This document shows positions 25,703 through 34,303 of a DNA stretch of 45,959 nt, piece after piece. Made by a program: the position numbers and the translations under genes. The notes under the pieces are model-generated. The model did no database searches, was not told the DNA's origin, and saw only the letters and a program-made list of their open reading frames with translations. How positions within the stretch are numbered: the stretch's first letter is position 1; the number at the start of each line of letters is the position of its first letter. Origin of the DNA: an uncultured Trueperaceae bacterium (lineage in GTDB: Bacteria; Deinococcota; Deinococci; Deinococcales; Trueperaceae); NCBI GenBank assembly GCA_913062675.1, contig CAJXWR010000001.1, positions 98,492 through 144,450 on the forward strand, read 5' to 3'.

Positions 25703-25708
25703 TACACT
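25703..25708 (+). promoter_or_regulatory. -10 box for leaderless glnS
   Basis: TACACT, 8 nt before the ATG at 25717; the gap has no Shine-Dalgarno sequence. Confidence 0.5.
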
Positions 25709-25716
25709 GCAAGGCC

Positions 25717-28041
25717 ATGAGCGACGCCCCGAGCCGCATTCCCGCGCAGGACGACGACCGCATCGTCACCCCGAATTTCGTGACGGCCGTCGTCGACGAC
25801 GACTTGAAGCACGGTCGTGTCGACACCATCGTCACGCGCTTCCCACCCGAACCCAACGGGTACCTCCACATCGGCCATGCGAAGGCCATCTGCCTCGATT
25901 TTGGCGTGGCGGAGGATTACCGCGGTCGCACGAACCTCCGGTTCGACGATACGAACCCCACGACCGAGGATCCCGAGTACGTCGACGCCATCAAGCGGGA
26001 CGTCGCCTGGCTCGGATTCACCTGGAGCGAGGAGCGGTACGCCAGCGATTACTTCGAGCAGCTGTACCAACTCGCGTTGCGACTCATCCGCATGGGGGAC
26101 GCTTACGTCGACTCCCAATCGGAGGAAGCGATTCGCGAGGGTCGGGGAACGGTCACCGAACCGGGCGTGGCCAGCCCGTACCGCGACCGCAGCGTCGAGG
26201 AGAACGTCGATTTGTTCGAACGCATGCGCGCAGGTGAATTCGCCGATGGGGCGCACGTCCTTCGCGCGAAGATCGACATGGCCAGCACGAACATGATCAT
26301 GCGCGACCCGGTCCTCTACCGCATTCGACGGGCGCACCATTACCGTACCGGCGACGCGTGGCCCATCTACCCCCTGTACGACTTCGCGCACCCTCTGTCC
26401 GACGCGGTCGAGGGGGTGACGCACAGCCTTTGCACCCTCGAGTTCGTGAACAACCGCGAGATCTACGACTGGCTGGTGGAGCGGCTCTTCGACGCGCCTC
26501 TCCCGCACCAGTACGAGTTTTCGAGGCTGGCGCTCGACCACACGGTCGTCAGCAAACGCAAGCTGCTTCGGCTCGTGCAGGGTGGCTTCGTCGACGGGTG
26601 GGACGACCCGCGCATGCCGACCCTCGCGGCGTTGCGGCGACGGGGCTACACGCCCGAGTCGATCCGCGAGTTCGTGAACCGCGTCGGCGTCACGAAGACG
26701 AACGCGCGGACCGACTTGGGACTGCTCGAAGCGTCGGTACGCGACGACTTGAACCAGCAGGCGCCACGCGTCATGGCGGTCCTCGATCCCATTCCCCTTC
26801 GGATCGAAGGTTTGCCAGCGACGGCGTTGGGGATGCATGACGCCTCGCTGTGGCCGCACGACGTGCCCCGCGAGGGAACGCGCCCCCTCCCGCTCGAGGA
26901 GCAGGTTTGGATCGAGCGGAGCGACGCGGCGCTCGAACCGCCGAAGGGCTGGAAGCGCTTCGCACCCGGGGTCGCCGTGCGGCTCCGGCATGGTCCAGTC
27001 GTGCAGTGCGACCGGGTGGAGGTGGACGAATCGGGCCTCGTCACGGGCGTGACGGGGCACGTCGTGGATCCCGAAGGTGACGGCTTGAAGGTGTCGGGCG
27101 TCGTGCACTGGGTGGCGCAGGGGGCTGCGGTTCCCGCGGAGTTCCGGCTGGTGGACCGCCTGTTCGCGGACCCGGACCCGGAGGCGGACGAGCGTGACAT
27201 CACCGAGAAGGTGAACCCGGACTCGCTACGCGTGGTGCGGGGGTACGTCGAGCCGTACGTCGTGCAGGCAGATGCGGACACGCGTTGGCAGTTCGAGCGG
27301 CAAGGCTACTTTTGGCGCGACCCGGTCGATGGGCGGGGGGATGCAGTCGTGTTCACCCGCATCGTGACGCTGAAGGATGGTTGGGCGCGCAAGGAAAGCG
27401 AGCGGTCAGAACCCGTGAAGAAGCCGGTCGCCCCCAAAGCGGAGCCAAGCCGTTCAGCTGGCGTGGAACCGGACAAGGTCGCTGCGCTCGATGCGGCGGG
27501 GGCCGAGCGGCTTGCGCGCCTCGAGGCGCTGGGCGTGCCGCGTGGCGATGCGGTCCGCATTGCCGGGGATGCCGACCTGGCCGACTGGTGGTTCGAGGCG
27601 TTCGAGGCGATGGCGACGCCGGACGCAAGCGCCCTTGCGAACTGGGCGGTGAACGAACTGCCTCGCGGCCTGGGTGACGTGCCGCTCCGTGACGCTCGCC
27701 TCACGCCAGCCTCGTTCGCCGAGCTGGTCACGCTCCTGGTGGACGGCACCATCGCGGCGGCCGTCGCGAAGGATCTGCTCCCTGAAATCGTGCAAGCGGG
27801 CGGCTCCCCCGCTGCCCTGGTGCAGGAACGAGGCCTTGGAAGACTCGAGGATGAGGCCGCCCTCGCGGGGCAGGTGACCGCCGTTCTCGATGCGCACCCC
27901 GATGAGGTGGCGAGCTACCTCGCCGGCAAGGAGGGCCTCGCCGGCTTCTTCGTGGGGCAGGTCATGCGCGCCACGAAGGGTCGCGCCGACGCCGCTTCGG
28001 TGAACGCGGCGGTGCGCGAGGCGCTCGCTGCGCGCCGCTGA
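25717..28041 (+). CDS. glnS: Glutaminyl-tRNA synthetase with C-terminal YqeY-like domain
   Basis: A 774-residue class Ic synthetase charging tRNA-Gln. The HIGH motif is in PEPNGYLHIGHAK (His51 to His54), and the KMSKS equivalent is VVSKRK near residue 279. The catalytic and anticodon-binding parts end near residue 570. After a lysine/proline-rich linker, residues about 590-774 form a helical domain (NAVREAL-type end, VAKDLLPEIVQAGGSP) like GatB/YqeY tails. Such an appended domain is known in Deinococcus radiodurans GlnRS and helps tRNA binding. E. coli GlnRS is about 554 residues. It is leaderless by promoter spacing. Confidence 0.95.
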   Translation: MSDAPSRIPAQDDDRIVTPNFVTAVVDDDLKHGRVDTIVTRFPPEPNGYLHIGHAKAICLDFGVAEDYRGRTNLRFDDTNPTTEDPEYVDAIKRDVAWLGFTWSEERYASDYFEQLYQLALRLIRMGDAYVDSQSEEAIREGRGTVTEPGVASPYRDRSVEENVDLFERMRAGEFADGAHVLRAKIDMASTNMIMRDPVLYRIRRAHHYRTGDAWPIYPLYDFAHPLSDAVEGVTHSLCTLEFVNNREIYDWLVERLFDAPLPHQYEFSRLALDHTVVSKRKLLRLVQGGFVDGWDDPRMPTLAALRRRGYTPESIREFVNRVGVTKTNARTDLGLLEASVRDDLNQQAPRVMAVLDPIPLRIEGLPATALGMHDASLWPHDVPREGTRPLPLEEQVWIERSDAALEPPKGWKRFAPGVAVRLRHGPVVQCDRVEVDESGLVTGVTGHVVDPEGDGLKVSGVVHWVAQGAAVPAEFRLVDRLFADPDPEADERDITEKVNPDSLRVVRGYVEPYVVQADADTRWQFERQGYFWRDPVDGRGDAVVFTRIVTLKDGWARKESERSEPVKKPVAPKAEPSRSAGVEPDKVAALDAAGAERLARLEALGVPRGDAVRIAGDADLADWWFEAFEAMATPDASALANWAVNELPRGLGDVPLRDARLTPASFAELVTLLVDGTIAAAVAKDLLPEIVQAGGSPAALVQERGLGRLEDEAALAGQVTAVLDAHPDEVASYLAGKEGLAGFFVGQVMRATKGRADAASVNAAVREALAARR

Positions 28042-28048
28042 GCCAGCC

Positions 28049-28843
28049 ATGGCGTCCATCCCGCGGTTCGATGCGGCCGGCAACGTCTACGCGGTCGTCG
28101 CGCGGGAGGAAGCAGAGGCACGGAGCGATGCGGCATGGGCTGCGGCCGCGTGCCGTGATGGCGCTGCCGATGGCGTGCTGATCGAAGCGTCCGCTCAGGA
28201 TGGCGTCGCAGCGGGCGTGCGGATCGTCAACCCGGACGGATCGAGAGCAGAGATGAGTGGCAATGGCCTGCGCATCTTCGCGCACTGGTTGTGGCGCGAG
28301 GGCCGCGTCGCGGTGGAGGAACCCTTCGAGGTCGACACGGGCACGCGGCGCGTGACGTGCCGCGTCGCGCCGGGGGGCGACTCGGTGCGGGTTGCGCTGG
28401 GACCCGTGAGGGTCGAGGCGCCCCGCGAGATCGACGTCGGAGAGGCCAGCTGGGGGCTCGTACCATTCACTCCGGTGAACGTCGGAAACCCCCACGCGGT
28501 CATCGTGACCGACGGTCCGGTCGACGAGGAGACGGTCCGGCGTGTCGGCGCGCGGGTGGAGACGCACCCATCGTTTCCGGGTCGCACGAACGTTCAGTTC
28601 GCCTGGCGCGACCGGGACGATCCAACCGTCGTGCATGCGCGCGTATGGGAACGGGGGGCGGGGTGGACGGCGTCCTCCGGGTCGAGTGCGTGCGCCGTCA
28701 CGGCAGCCATGCAGGCCCAGCAGAATCCAGGGGAGGTCGCGCCACCCTACGCGCGGACGGTGCGCATGCCGGGCGGATCACTGCAGTGCGAACTCGTGAG
28801 GGGTGAGGCGTACCTCGAGGGTCCCGTCCGTCCGGTGACGTGA
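28049..28843 (+). CDS. Diaminopimelate-epimerase-fold protein lacking both catalytic cysteines
   Basis: A 264-residue protein plainly homologous to DapF: FDAAGNVYAVV, EMSGNGLRIFAHWL, PVNVGNPHAV, ERGAGWT and SSACA lie in the correct order. DapF inverts diaminopimelate with two cysteines, in MCGNGxR and in ACGTGACA. Here both are serine: Ser70 in EMSGNGLR and Ser210 in TASSGSSACA. The usual Glu of ERGxGE is Trp. Binding-loop residues remain. It therefore cannot be a standard two-base cysteine racemase; an altered isomerase, a dehydratase-like activity or a binding role are options. It lies 7 nt after glnS. Confidence 0.75.
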   Translation: MASIPRFDAAGNVYAVVAREEAEARSDAAWAAAACRDGAADGVLIEASAQDGVAAGVRIVNPDGSRAEMSGNGLRIFAHWLWREGRVAVEEPFEVDTGTRRVTCRVAPGGDSVRVALGPVRVEAPREIDVGEASWGLVPFTPVNVGNPHAVIVTDGPVDEETVRRVGARVETHPSFPGRTNVQFAWRDRDDPTVVHARVWERGAGWTASSGSSACAVTAAMQAQQNPGEVAPPYARTVRMPGGSLQCELVRGEAYLEGPVRPVT

Positions 28844-28855
28844 CGTCGCGTCACC
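28834..28855. terminator. Hairpin spanning two convergent stop codons
   Basis: GGTGACG (28834-28840) pairs with CGTCACC (28849-28855) around an 8-nt loop. The dapF-like stop lies in the loop and the sugar transferase stop in the right arm. It could act on both strands; there is no U-tract on either side. Confidence 0.35.
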
Positions 28856-29537
28856 CCTGCGAGGTCGTCGAGCGCTCGCCAACCGCTGGGCTCGCGGGCA
28901 GCGCGCCCCGAACCCGCTCCGCCTCCTGAGGGCGGGTTGGGTGAGGTGAGGGGCGCACCACCTCGACGACCGTGGCGAACAACACCCCGAGATCACTCCA
29001 GGTCGTGCGGCGGTCGAGGTACGCAAGGTTCAACGCCAACTTGTCGGGCATCACGACGTTTCGGTAGGTCCACTCGGGATCGCTGGCCGAGGCCAGCAAG
29101 GCGCTCTCGTTGCGGTAGCGGAGGGAGGCGGGGTCGGTCAACCCGGGCTTGACGCGCAGGACGCGGCGTTGCCGCGCATCGTAGAGCGCGACGTAGCCCG
29201 GCACTTCGGGCCTGGGACCCACGAGCGCCATGTCGCCCCGCACGACGTTCACGAGTTGGGGCAGCTCATCGAGTTTCGTGGCGCGCAGCCAGCCACCCAC
29301 CCGCGTGATGCGGTCATCGCCGGCCACGGTCAGGGCGCCCCCACGCTGCTCGGCGCCATGGTGCATGGTGCGGAGCTTGAGGATGCCGAACCGACCGCCG
29401 TACCGCCCGACCCGCGTCTGCACGAACCAGGGTGCGCCGGGTGAGTCCATGACGATGATCAGGGACAAGAGGACGAGCAGGGGACTCGCGGCGAGCAGTG
29501 CGAGTGCGGCGAGGGTGCGTTCGAGGGGGTTGGGCAT
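28851..29537 (-). CDS. Priming sugar (undecaprenyl-phosphate) transferase
   Basis: A 228-residue bacterial sugar transferase (WcaJ/PglC core). It has one N-terminal membrane helix (LLAASPLLVLLSLIIVMDS), then SPGAPWFVQTRVGRYGGRF, the FGILKLRTM motif, LRATKLDELPQLVNVVRGD and LVGPRPEVPGYV, and PGLTDPASLRYRNE. These enzymes attach the first phosphosugar to the lipid carrier and so begin repeat-unit synthesis. It is the short form without the extra N-terminal helices of WcaJ/WbaP. It follows the aminotransferase by 17 nt. The first sugar cannot be told. Confidence 0.9.
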   Translation of the reverse strand: MPNPLERTLAALALLAASPLLVLLSLIIVMDSPGAPWFVQTRVGRYGGRFGILKLRTMHHGAEQRGGALTVAGDDRITRVGGWLRATKLDELPQLVNVVRGDMALVGPRPEVPGYVALYDARQRRVLRVKPGLTDPASLRYRNESALLASASDPEWTYRNVVMPDKLALNLAYLDRRTTWSDLGVLFATVVEVVRPSPHPTRPQEAERVRGALPASPAVGERSTTSQG

Positions 29538-29554
29538 GCGCGGGCCTTCCGTTC

Positions 29555-30826
29555 CTACGCGGCGTACCGCTGCGCGAGGTGCATGACCGTGTCGGTCACG
29601 TACTGGACGTCGTCGCCATCGAGGCCAGGGTGGAGGGGCAGCGAGATCATGCGTTCGTACGCGTCGCGGGCGACGGGGAACGCCTCGTCGGGGTAGCCGT
29701 GCTTCGATTGGTAGAAGCGCGTCATGTGGAGCGGCAGGAAGTGCACGCTCGCACCGATGCCACGCTCGGCAAGCGCATCGATGAACGTGTCGCGACCCAC
29801 CCGCATGCGTTCGGGACGAAGCCTGAGGACGTACAGGTGCAGGGCGCTCTCGACGTCGTCGTGCACGATGGGCGTTTCGAGGGCGGGCGCAAGCGCGAAC
29901 GCCTCGTCGTACCGGTCGACGACGGCTCGCCGTCGCGCCTGGAAGCCGTCGAGTTTCTTGAGTTGCTGCAGGCCGAGGGCGGCCTGCAAGTCGGTCATGT
30001 TGCTTTTGAAGCCGGCGGCGATCACGTCGTACGACCAGGATCCACCCACCCCGTAGCGTTTCCAGGCGTCGCGGGACATGCCGTGCAGGGCGAGGGGACG
30101 CGCGGCCTCGAGGAGGTCGGGGGAGGCGGTGAGTGCGCCGCCCTCGGCGGTGGTGAGGTTCTTCGTGGCGTAGAAGCTGAAGGCCGCGAAGTTGCTGCGC
30201 GCACCGATGCGCGTGTCGTGATACGAGGCCGGGAGGGCATGCGCGGCGTCCTCGATGATGGCGAGGCCGTACCGCTCGGCGAGCCGATCGATGGCGTCCA
30301 TGGGGGCAGGGTGCCCGGCGTAGTGGACGGGAATGATGGCGCGCGTGGCGGGGGTGACCGCCCGCTCGGCCGCCTCGGGGTCGATGCAGAGCGTGTCGGG
30401 AAGCACGTCAACGAAGACGGGTCGCGCACCGGCGTGCTCGACGACGTGCGCGGTCGAGGCGAAGGTGAGGGTGGGCACGATGACCTCGTCCCCCGGACCA
30501 ATGCCGTGCACGGCCAGCGCAATTTGCAGCGCGGCGGTGCAGGAGGACACCATCATGGCGTCGTCGTTGGGGGTTCCGAGGTACGCACCGAACGCCGCTT
30601 CGAACGCCTTGGTCTTGGGTCCCGTGGTGATCCAGTGCGACCGGAGGCTGTCGATGACCTCGGCAATCTCCTCGACCCCGATGCTTGGCGGTGCGAAGGG
30701 GATGGTGCGTTCGGGTGGGGCGGTGGGTGGGAAGGTGGGCGTGGTGGTCGTGTGGGGACCGACCCGTTCGTGTTGGGCGGTTCTCACGGGCAGGTGGGAC
30801 ACCACGGCCCTGGTCTCGTCGCGCAT
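29555..30826 (-). CDS. DegT/DnrJ/EryC1-family PLP aminotransferase
   Basis: A 423-residue sugar aminotransferase that makes amino sugars on nucleotide carriers. The PLP lysine is Lys222 in SFYATKNLTTAEGG; EDAAHA (Asp193, His196) and the substrate segment FKSNMTDLQAALGLQQL are typical. The first 38 residues are a Thr/Pro-rich extension before the conserved IPFAPPSIG. The ATG at 30826 has a strong GGAGGAGGGAG ahead of it. It forms a two-gene unit with the priming transferase, pointing to an aminated sugar in the polymer. Confidence 0.92.
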   Translation of the reverse strand: MRDETRAVVSHLPVRTAQHERVGPHTTTTPTFPPTAPPERTIPFAPPSIGVEEIAEVIDSLRSHWITTGPKTKAFEAAFGAYLGTPNDDAMMVSSCTAALQIALAVHGIGPGDEVIVPTLTFASTAHVVEHAGARPVFVDVLPDTLCIDPEAAERAVTPATRAIIPVHYAGHPAPMDAIDRLAERYGLAIIEDAAHALPASYHDTRIGARSNFAAFSFYATKNLTTAEGGALTASPDLLEAARPLALHGMSRDAWKRYGVGGSWSYDVIAAGFKSNMTDLQAALGLQQLKKLDGFQARRRAVVDRYDEAFALAPALETPIVHDDVESALHLYVLRLRPERMRVGRDTFIDALAERGIGASVHFLPLHMTRFYQSKHGYPDEAFPVARDAYERMISLPLHPGLDGDDVQYVTDTVMHLAQRYAA

Positions 30827-30927
30827 CACAACTCCCTCCTCCGGACGGGACACGACGACGGGAAGTAGGGCTAGGCGAGTGCAGGAGGTATGAGACGCTT
30901 GCGGATCGTCGTCCGGGTACCCATGAG

Positions 30928-30933
30928 TACACT
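30928..30933 (+). promoter_or_regulatory. -10 box upstream of the deacetylase
   Basis: TACACT 7 nt before an ATG at 30941. It is the same leaderless geometry seen elsewhere in the window, but it leads to a mini-ORF and not directly to the deacetylase. Confidence 0.4.
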
Positions 30934-30940
30934 CGATTTC

Positions 30941-30991
30941 ATGCTCGATGTCTGTGCGCAATGCAAGCGCCGTTGGTGGGTGACGCGGTGA
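30941..30991 (+). CDS. Candidate leaderless 16-codon upstream ORF
   Basis: ATG at leaderless distance from TACACT opens MLDVCAQCKRRWWVTR and stops 23 nt before the deacetylase ATG. It holds a CxxC pair and two adjacent tryptophans, which is curious for a leader peptide. It could be a regulatory leader or a chance frame. Confidence 0.35.
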   Translation: MLDVCAQCKRRWWVTR

Positions 30992-31014
30992 AGCGATCGC
31001 GTCGCCAGGGAAAT

Positions 31015-32058
31015 ATGAGCGTGACGCCGGGTGGCGCGCTCGTCGTGTCGCTCGACTTCGAACTGGCGTGGGGCATGCTCGACGTCGCGGACGTGGAGGG
31101 GGCGTGGGGGGAGGTGGCCATGCGGACGCGGGAGGCCGTTCCGCGGATGCTCGACCGGTTCGCGGCGCGTGGCGTGGAAGCTACGTGGGGCACGGTGGGC
31201 CTCCTGTTTGCACGTTCGCGGGAGGAGGCGCTCACGTTCCTGCCGGAGGTTCGGCCCCGGTACGCGCCGCCGTTGGTCGATCCCTATGCACTGTTGCAGC
31301 GTGGCGCGATGCGAGACGAGGCGGCGTGGTTCGCCCCGTCGCTGGTCGAGGCGATCGCCTCGACCCCCGGGCAGGAACTCGCGAGTCACAGCTTCGGGCA
31401 TTTCACCGCGCTCGAGGAGGGCTTCGATCGAGCGTCGTTCGAGGCGGACGTCGCGGCGGCCGTGGCGATTGCGGCGGCGCGGGGGGTGCGGTTGCGGAGT
31501 TGGATTTGGCCGCGGCATCAGGTGCGTCCCGAGTGGCTTCCCATCCTCGCGGAGGCGGGGTTCGACGTGCACCGGGGTCCCGCCCGTCACCGCTGGTACG
31601 CCCCGGGCAAGGGGCGGCAGGGAGGCTGGGCGACGCGTGCGGCGCGCCTTGCCGATGCGTACCTCGCCTTGACGGGCAACGGGTCGTTCGGCGCGACGGA
31701 GCTCGACGCGACCGCGCCGTTACTGGACGTGCCGGAAAGCCGGTTCCTGCGCCCTGCACCGTTGCCGGGTCGCCCGTTGTGGACCGTGTGGGAGCCGTTG
31801 CGGGTGGAGCGGATCGTAGCGGCGATGCGGCACGCTGCACGGAACGACGAGGTGCTGCACGTGTGGTGGCACCCCCACAATTTCGGGGGGAACGTACCCG
31901 CAAGTTTCGCTGCGCTCGACACGATCCTGGAAGCGTTCGAGGTGCTGCGCGACGCTTACGGCATGGCGTCTTGGAGCATGGCGGGTCTCGCCGATGCGGT
32001 GCGCGCATGGGCTGGACGTGCATCGAGGAGTGAAGGGTCACCGAGCACGTCGGCGTAG
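31015..32058 (+). CDS. Polysaccharide deacetylase (CE4/NodB-like)
   Basis: A 347-residue protein of the NodB-like deacetylase fold. The general base/metal aspartate is in VSLDFELAWG (Asp14), and the metal histidines are His125 and His129 in ELASHSFGHF. HVWWHPHNFG near the C-terminus supplies the late catalytic histidine. It has no signal peptide, so it acts in the cytoplasm or on lipid-linked intermediates, unlike exported PgaB-type enzymes. The ATG at 31015 is assumed; an ATG at 30961 is in frame. It is the only plus-strand gene in the locus, and its 3' end overlaps the convergent glycosyltransferase by 103 nt. Confidence 0.85.
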   Translation: MSVTPGGALVVSLDFELAWGMLDVADVEGAWGEVAMRTREAVPRMLDRFAARGVEATWGTVGLLFARSREEALTFLPEVRPRYAPPLVDPYALLQRGAMRDEAAWFAPSLVEAIASTPGQELASHSFGHFTALEEGFDRASFEADVAAAVAIAAARGVRLRSWIWPRHQVRPEWLPILAEAGFDVHRGPARHRWYAPGKGRQGGWATRAARLADAYLALTGNGSFGATELDATAPLLDVPESRFLRPAPLPGRPLWTVWEPLRVERIVAAMRHAARNDEVLHVWWHPHNFGGNVPASFAALDTILEAFEVLRDAYGMASWSMAGLADAVRAWAGRASRSEGSPSTSA

Positions 32059-33170
32059 AGCCGGTCGTGCGCTTGCAGGATTCGCGGGAGGGCGTAGGGC
32101 GCGAGGGCGTGACGGCCTGCGCGTCCCATGCGGCGCGCCTGCTCGGGATCGTCGATGAGGCGCCGCATGGCGCGAGCCAGGGCGCCCACGTCCCCTAAGG
32201 GCGTGAGGATGCCGGTGCTGGGTTGCACGAGTTCGCGCGAGCCACGAATGTCACTCGCAATGACGGGGCGTTCGAGGGCGAACGCTTCCATGATGCAGCG
32301 TGGCATGCCTTCGCGTTCGGAGGGGAGCAGGAGGGCGGTGGAGGCTTGGAGGAGCGTGGGGACGTCGTTGCGCCAACCGAGCCAGCGGATGCGGTGCGCA
32401 ATTCCCAGGTCATTGGCGAGCGCGCGGAGGGGGCGCTCTTCGGGCCCGACGCCGGCGAGGGCGAGGATGGCGTCCTCGCGTCCGCAGTGGGCGAGCGCTT
32501 CGAGGGCGTCGCGGTGGCGCTTGCCGGGGTTGAGTTCGGCGAGGATCGTGAAGAGCGGGGCGTGCGGGGGGACGGCAAGTTCGCGGCGTAGGTCGGTGAC
32601 CTGCCGGGGGTCGACGCGGTGGGGAGCGTAGCGGTGAAGGTCGATGCCGATGCCGTGCATGCGGACGACGTCGACGGGCCAGTCGCGGGTGGCGCGTTCA
32701 TCCTCGTCGTTGATGACGATGAGGCGATCGGTCCAGCGGGCGGCTTGGCGTTCGAGGCTGGAGAAGAGGAGGTTGCCGAGGGGCGTGCCATCCTCCCAGA
32801 AGTGGAACCCGTGGGCGGTGTAGACGACGCGCGGCGCACCGTTCCGCCGGAGGGTGCGGAGCGCGTAGCGGGTGACGAACCCGGCGATGGGGTCGTGGGC
32901 GTGCACGAGGTCGTACCGTTCGCGTTGCACGAGGCGGGTGAGTGCCTTGGGTGCGCGCGTGAGGTTGACGGGGTGGTGGGGTCGCCGGGTCCAGGGGAGG
33001 TGGTGAACGGCGTCGAAGGCAACGGCGAGGTCGGGGGAATCGGCCGCACCATTGGCGGCCGCGTCGACGCGCCAACCCTGGGCGCGGTAGTGCGCGGCGT
33101 AGGGCAGGATGAAGGTTTGGAGCGTGACGGGCACGCTGGCGGTGATGAGGAGTCTGGGGGCTCGGGTCAC
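31956..33170 (-). CDS. GT4-family glycosyltransferase
   Basis: A 404-residue GT-B enzyme with an N-terminal acceptor domain (FILPYAAHYRAQGWRVDAAA, then YDLVHAHDPIAGFV and YTAHGFHFWE) and a C-terminal nucleotide-sugar domain with LAELNPGKRHRDALEAL and the EX7E motif in PSEREGMPRCIMEAFA. The pattern resembles EpsD/PglA-like transferases acting on lipid-linked sugars. Its start overlaps the epimerase stop by 4 nt; it is the last gene of the minus-strand operon. The last 34 residues look unstructured. Confidence 0.92.
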   Translation of the reverse strand: MTRAPRLLITASVPVTLQTFILPYAAHYRAQGWRVDAAANGAADSPDLAVAFDAVHHLPWTRRPHHPVNLTRAPKALTRLVQRERYDLVHAHDPIAGFVTRYALRTLRRNGAPRVVYTAHGFHFWEDGTPLGNLLFSSLERQAARWTDRLIVINDEDERATRDWPVDVVRMHGIGIDLHRYAPHRVDPRQVTDLRRELAVPPHAPLFTILAELNPGKRHRDALEALAHCGREDAILALAGVGPEERPLRALANDLGIAHRIRWLGWRNDVPTLLQASTALLLPSEREGMPRCIMEAFALERPVIASDIRGSRELVQPSTGILTPLGDVGALARAMRRLIDDPEQARRMGRAGRHALAPYALPRILQAHDRLYADVLGDPSLLDARPAHARTASARPAMLQDAMP

Positions 33171-34303
33171 GGGGAGGACCTTTCCTGCTGGAGGGCGAGG
33201 GGGAGGGAGCGGGCGTGGAGGGTTTGCGTGTTGAGCGGGTGGGGGGGTGCGTCGAGGGCACTGGCGACGGTGGCGTCGATGCCGGTGGCGAGATCGACGA
33301 CGGGTTCGTACCCGAGGACGTCACGGGCTCGGCGCACGTCGGCGCAGGAGTGGCGCACGTCGCCGGGTCGGAACGGTGCGAACGACGGTTCACGCTTGGT
33401 GACCTGGGGTTGCAGGGTCTGGATGGCCTGGTGGATGGCGTCGTGGAGTTCGAGCAGGCTGGTGGCGTGCCCGGTTCCGACGTTGAGGACGTGCCCGAGC
33501 GCGTCCTCGTGATAGGTGAGGGCGGCGAGGAGGGTGGCGCCCACCACGTTGGCGACGTGGCAGAAGTCGCGCGTGGTGTGCCCGTCGCCGTGAATGGTGC
33601 AGGCTTCACCGCGCCTCGTGGCGTCGATCCAGGCGGGAATCACGGCAGCGTAAGGGCCGCTCGGGTCTTGGCGTGCGCCGTAGACGTTGAAGTAGCGAAG
33701 GCCGATGGTAGGGAGGTCGTAAGCGGCGTGGTAGGCAGCGGCGTACGCTTCGCTCGCGGTTTTGCTGGCGGCGTACATGGAGAGGGGGCGGCCCGTGTGG
33801 TTCTCCCGTTTCCGTTCGGCTGGATCGTCACCGTAACTTGCGCTGGAGGCGGCGTAGATGATGCGGGTGCCGTTGCGCCGGGCGGCTTCGAGGATGTTGA
33901 GGAATCCGGTGACGTTGACGTCGTGACTGAGGGTGGGGGTCTCAATGCTGGCGGGCACGCTGACCTGGGCGGCTTGATGGAGGACCACGTCGACACGTCG
34001 TACGAGGGCGTGGACGAGACTCTCGTCGCGCACGTCGCCGTGAACGAAGGCGAGGTGTCGTGCACCGTCCCGGGTGGCGTTGCGGACGTGGGTGAGATTG
34101 GCGCGCGATCCGGTGGAGAGGTCGTCGAGGACGACGACTTCCTGGTCGAGGTCGAGGAGGGTTTCGGCGAGGTGGGAACCGATGAAGCCGGCTCCGCCGG
34201 TGATGAGCCAGCGGCGTCGTTCACGCTGGAGGGCGGCTCGCGCTTCGTCGTAGGGCGCCTGGTGGGCGAGGAGTTCGAGCGCCGTCTTGGGATGGGCCGT
34301 CAT
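33167..34303 (-). CDS. NAD-dependent epimerase/dehydratase (GalE/UDP-GlcNAc 4-epimerase-like)
   Basis: A 378-residue extended-SDR enzyme. It has a 32-residue N-terminal extension before the Rossmann motif ITGGAGFIGSHL. VLDDLSTGSRANL, VLHQAAQVSVPAS and the catalytic YAASK (in SMYAASKTASE) follow, then RYFNVYGARQDPSGPYAAVI. This pattern is closest to WbpP/GalE-type UDP-hexose 4-epimerases, which supply a nucleotide sugar for the polymer. Exact substrate is not predictable. The start ATG overlaps the stop of the triple glycosyltransferase gene; GGAGGT lies upstream. Confidence 0.9.
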   Translation of the reverse strand: MTAHPKTALELLAHQAPYDEARAALQRERRRWLITGGAGFIGSHLAETLLDLDQEVVVLDDLSTGSRANLTHVRNATRDGARHLAFVHGDVRDESLVHALVRRVDVVLHQAAQVSVPASIETPTLSHDVNVTGFLNILEAARRNGTRIIYAASSASYGDDPAERKRENHTGRPLSMYAASKTASEAYAAAYHAAYDLPTIGLRYFNVYGARQDPSGPYAAVIPAWIDATRRGEACTIHGDGHTTRDFCHVANVVGATLLAALTYHEDALGHVLNVGTGHATSLLELHDAIHQAIQTLQPQVTKREPSFAPFRPGDVRHSCADVRRARDVLGYEPVVDLATGIDATVASALDAPPHPLNTQTLHARSLPLALQQERSSP

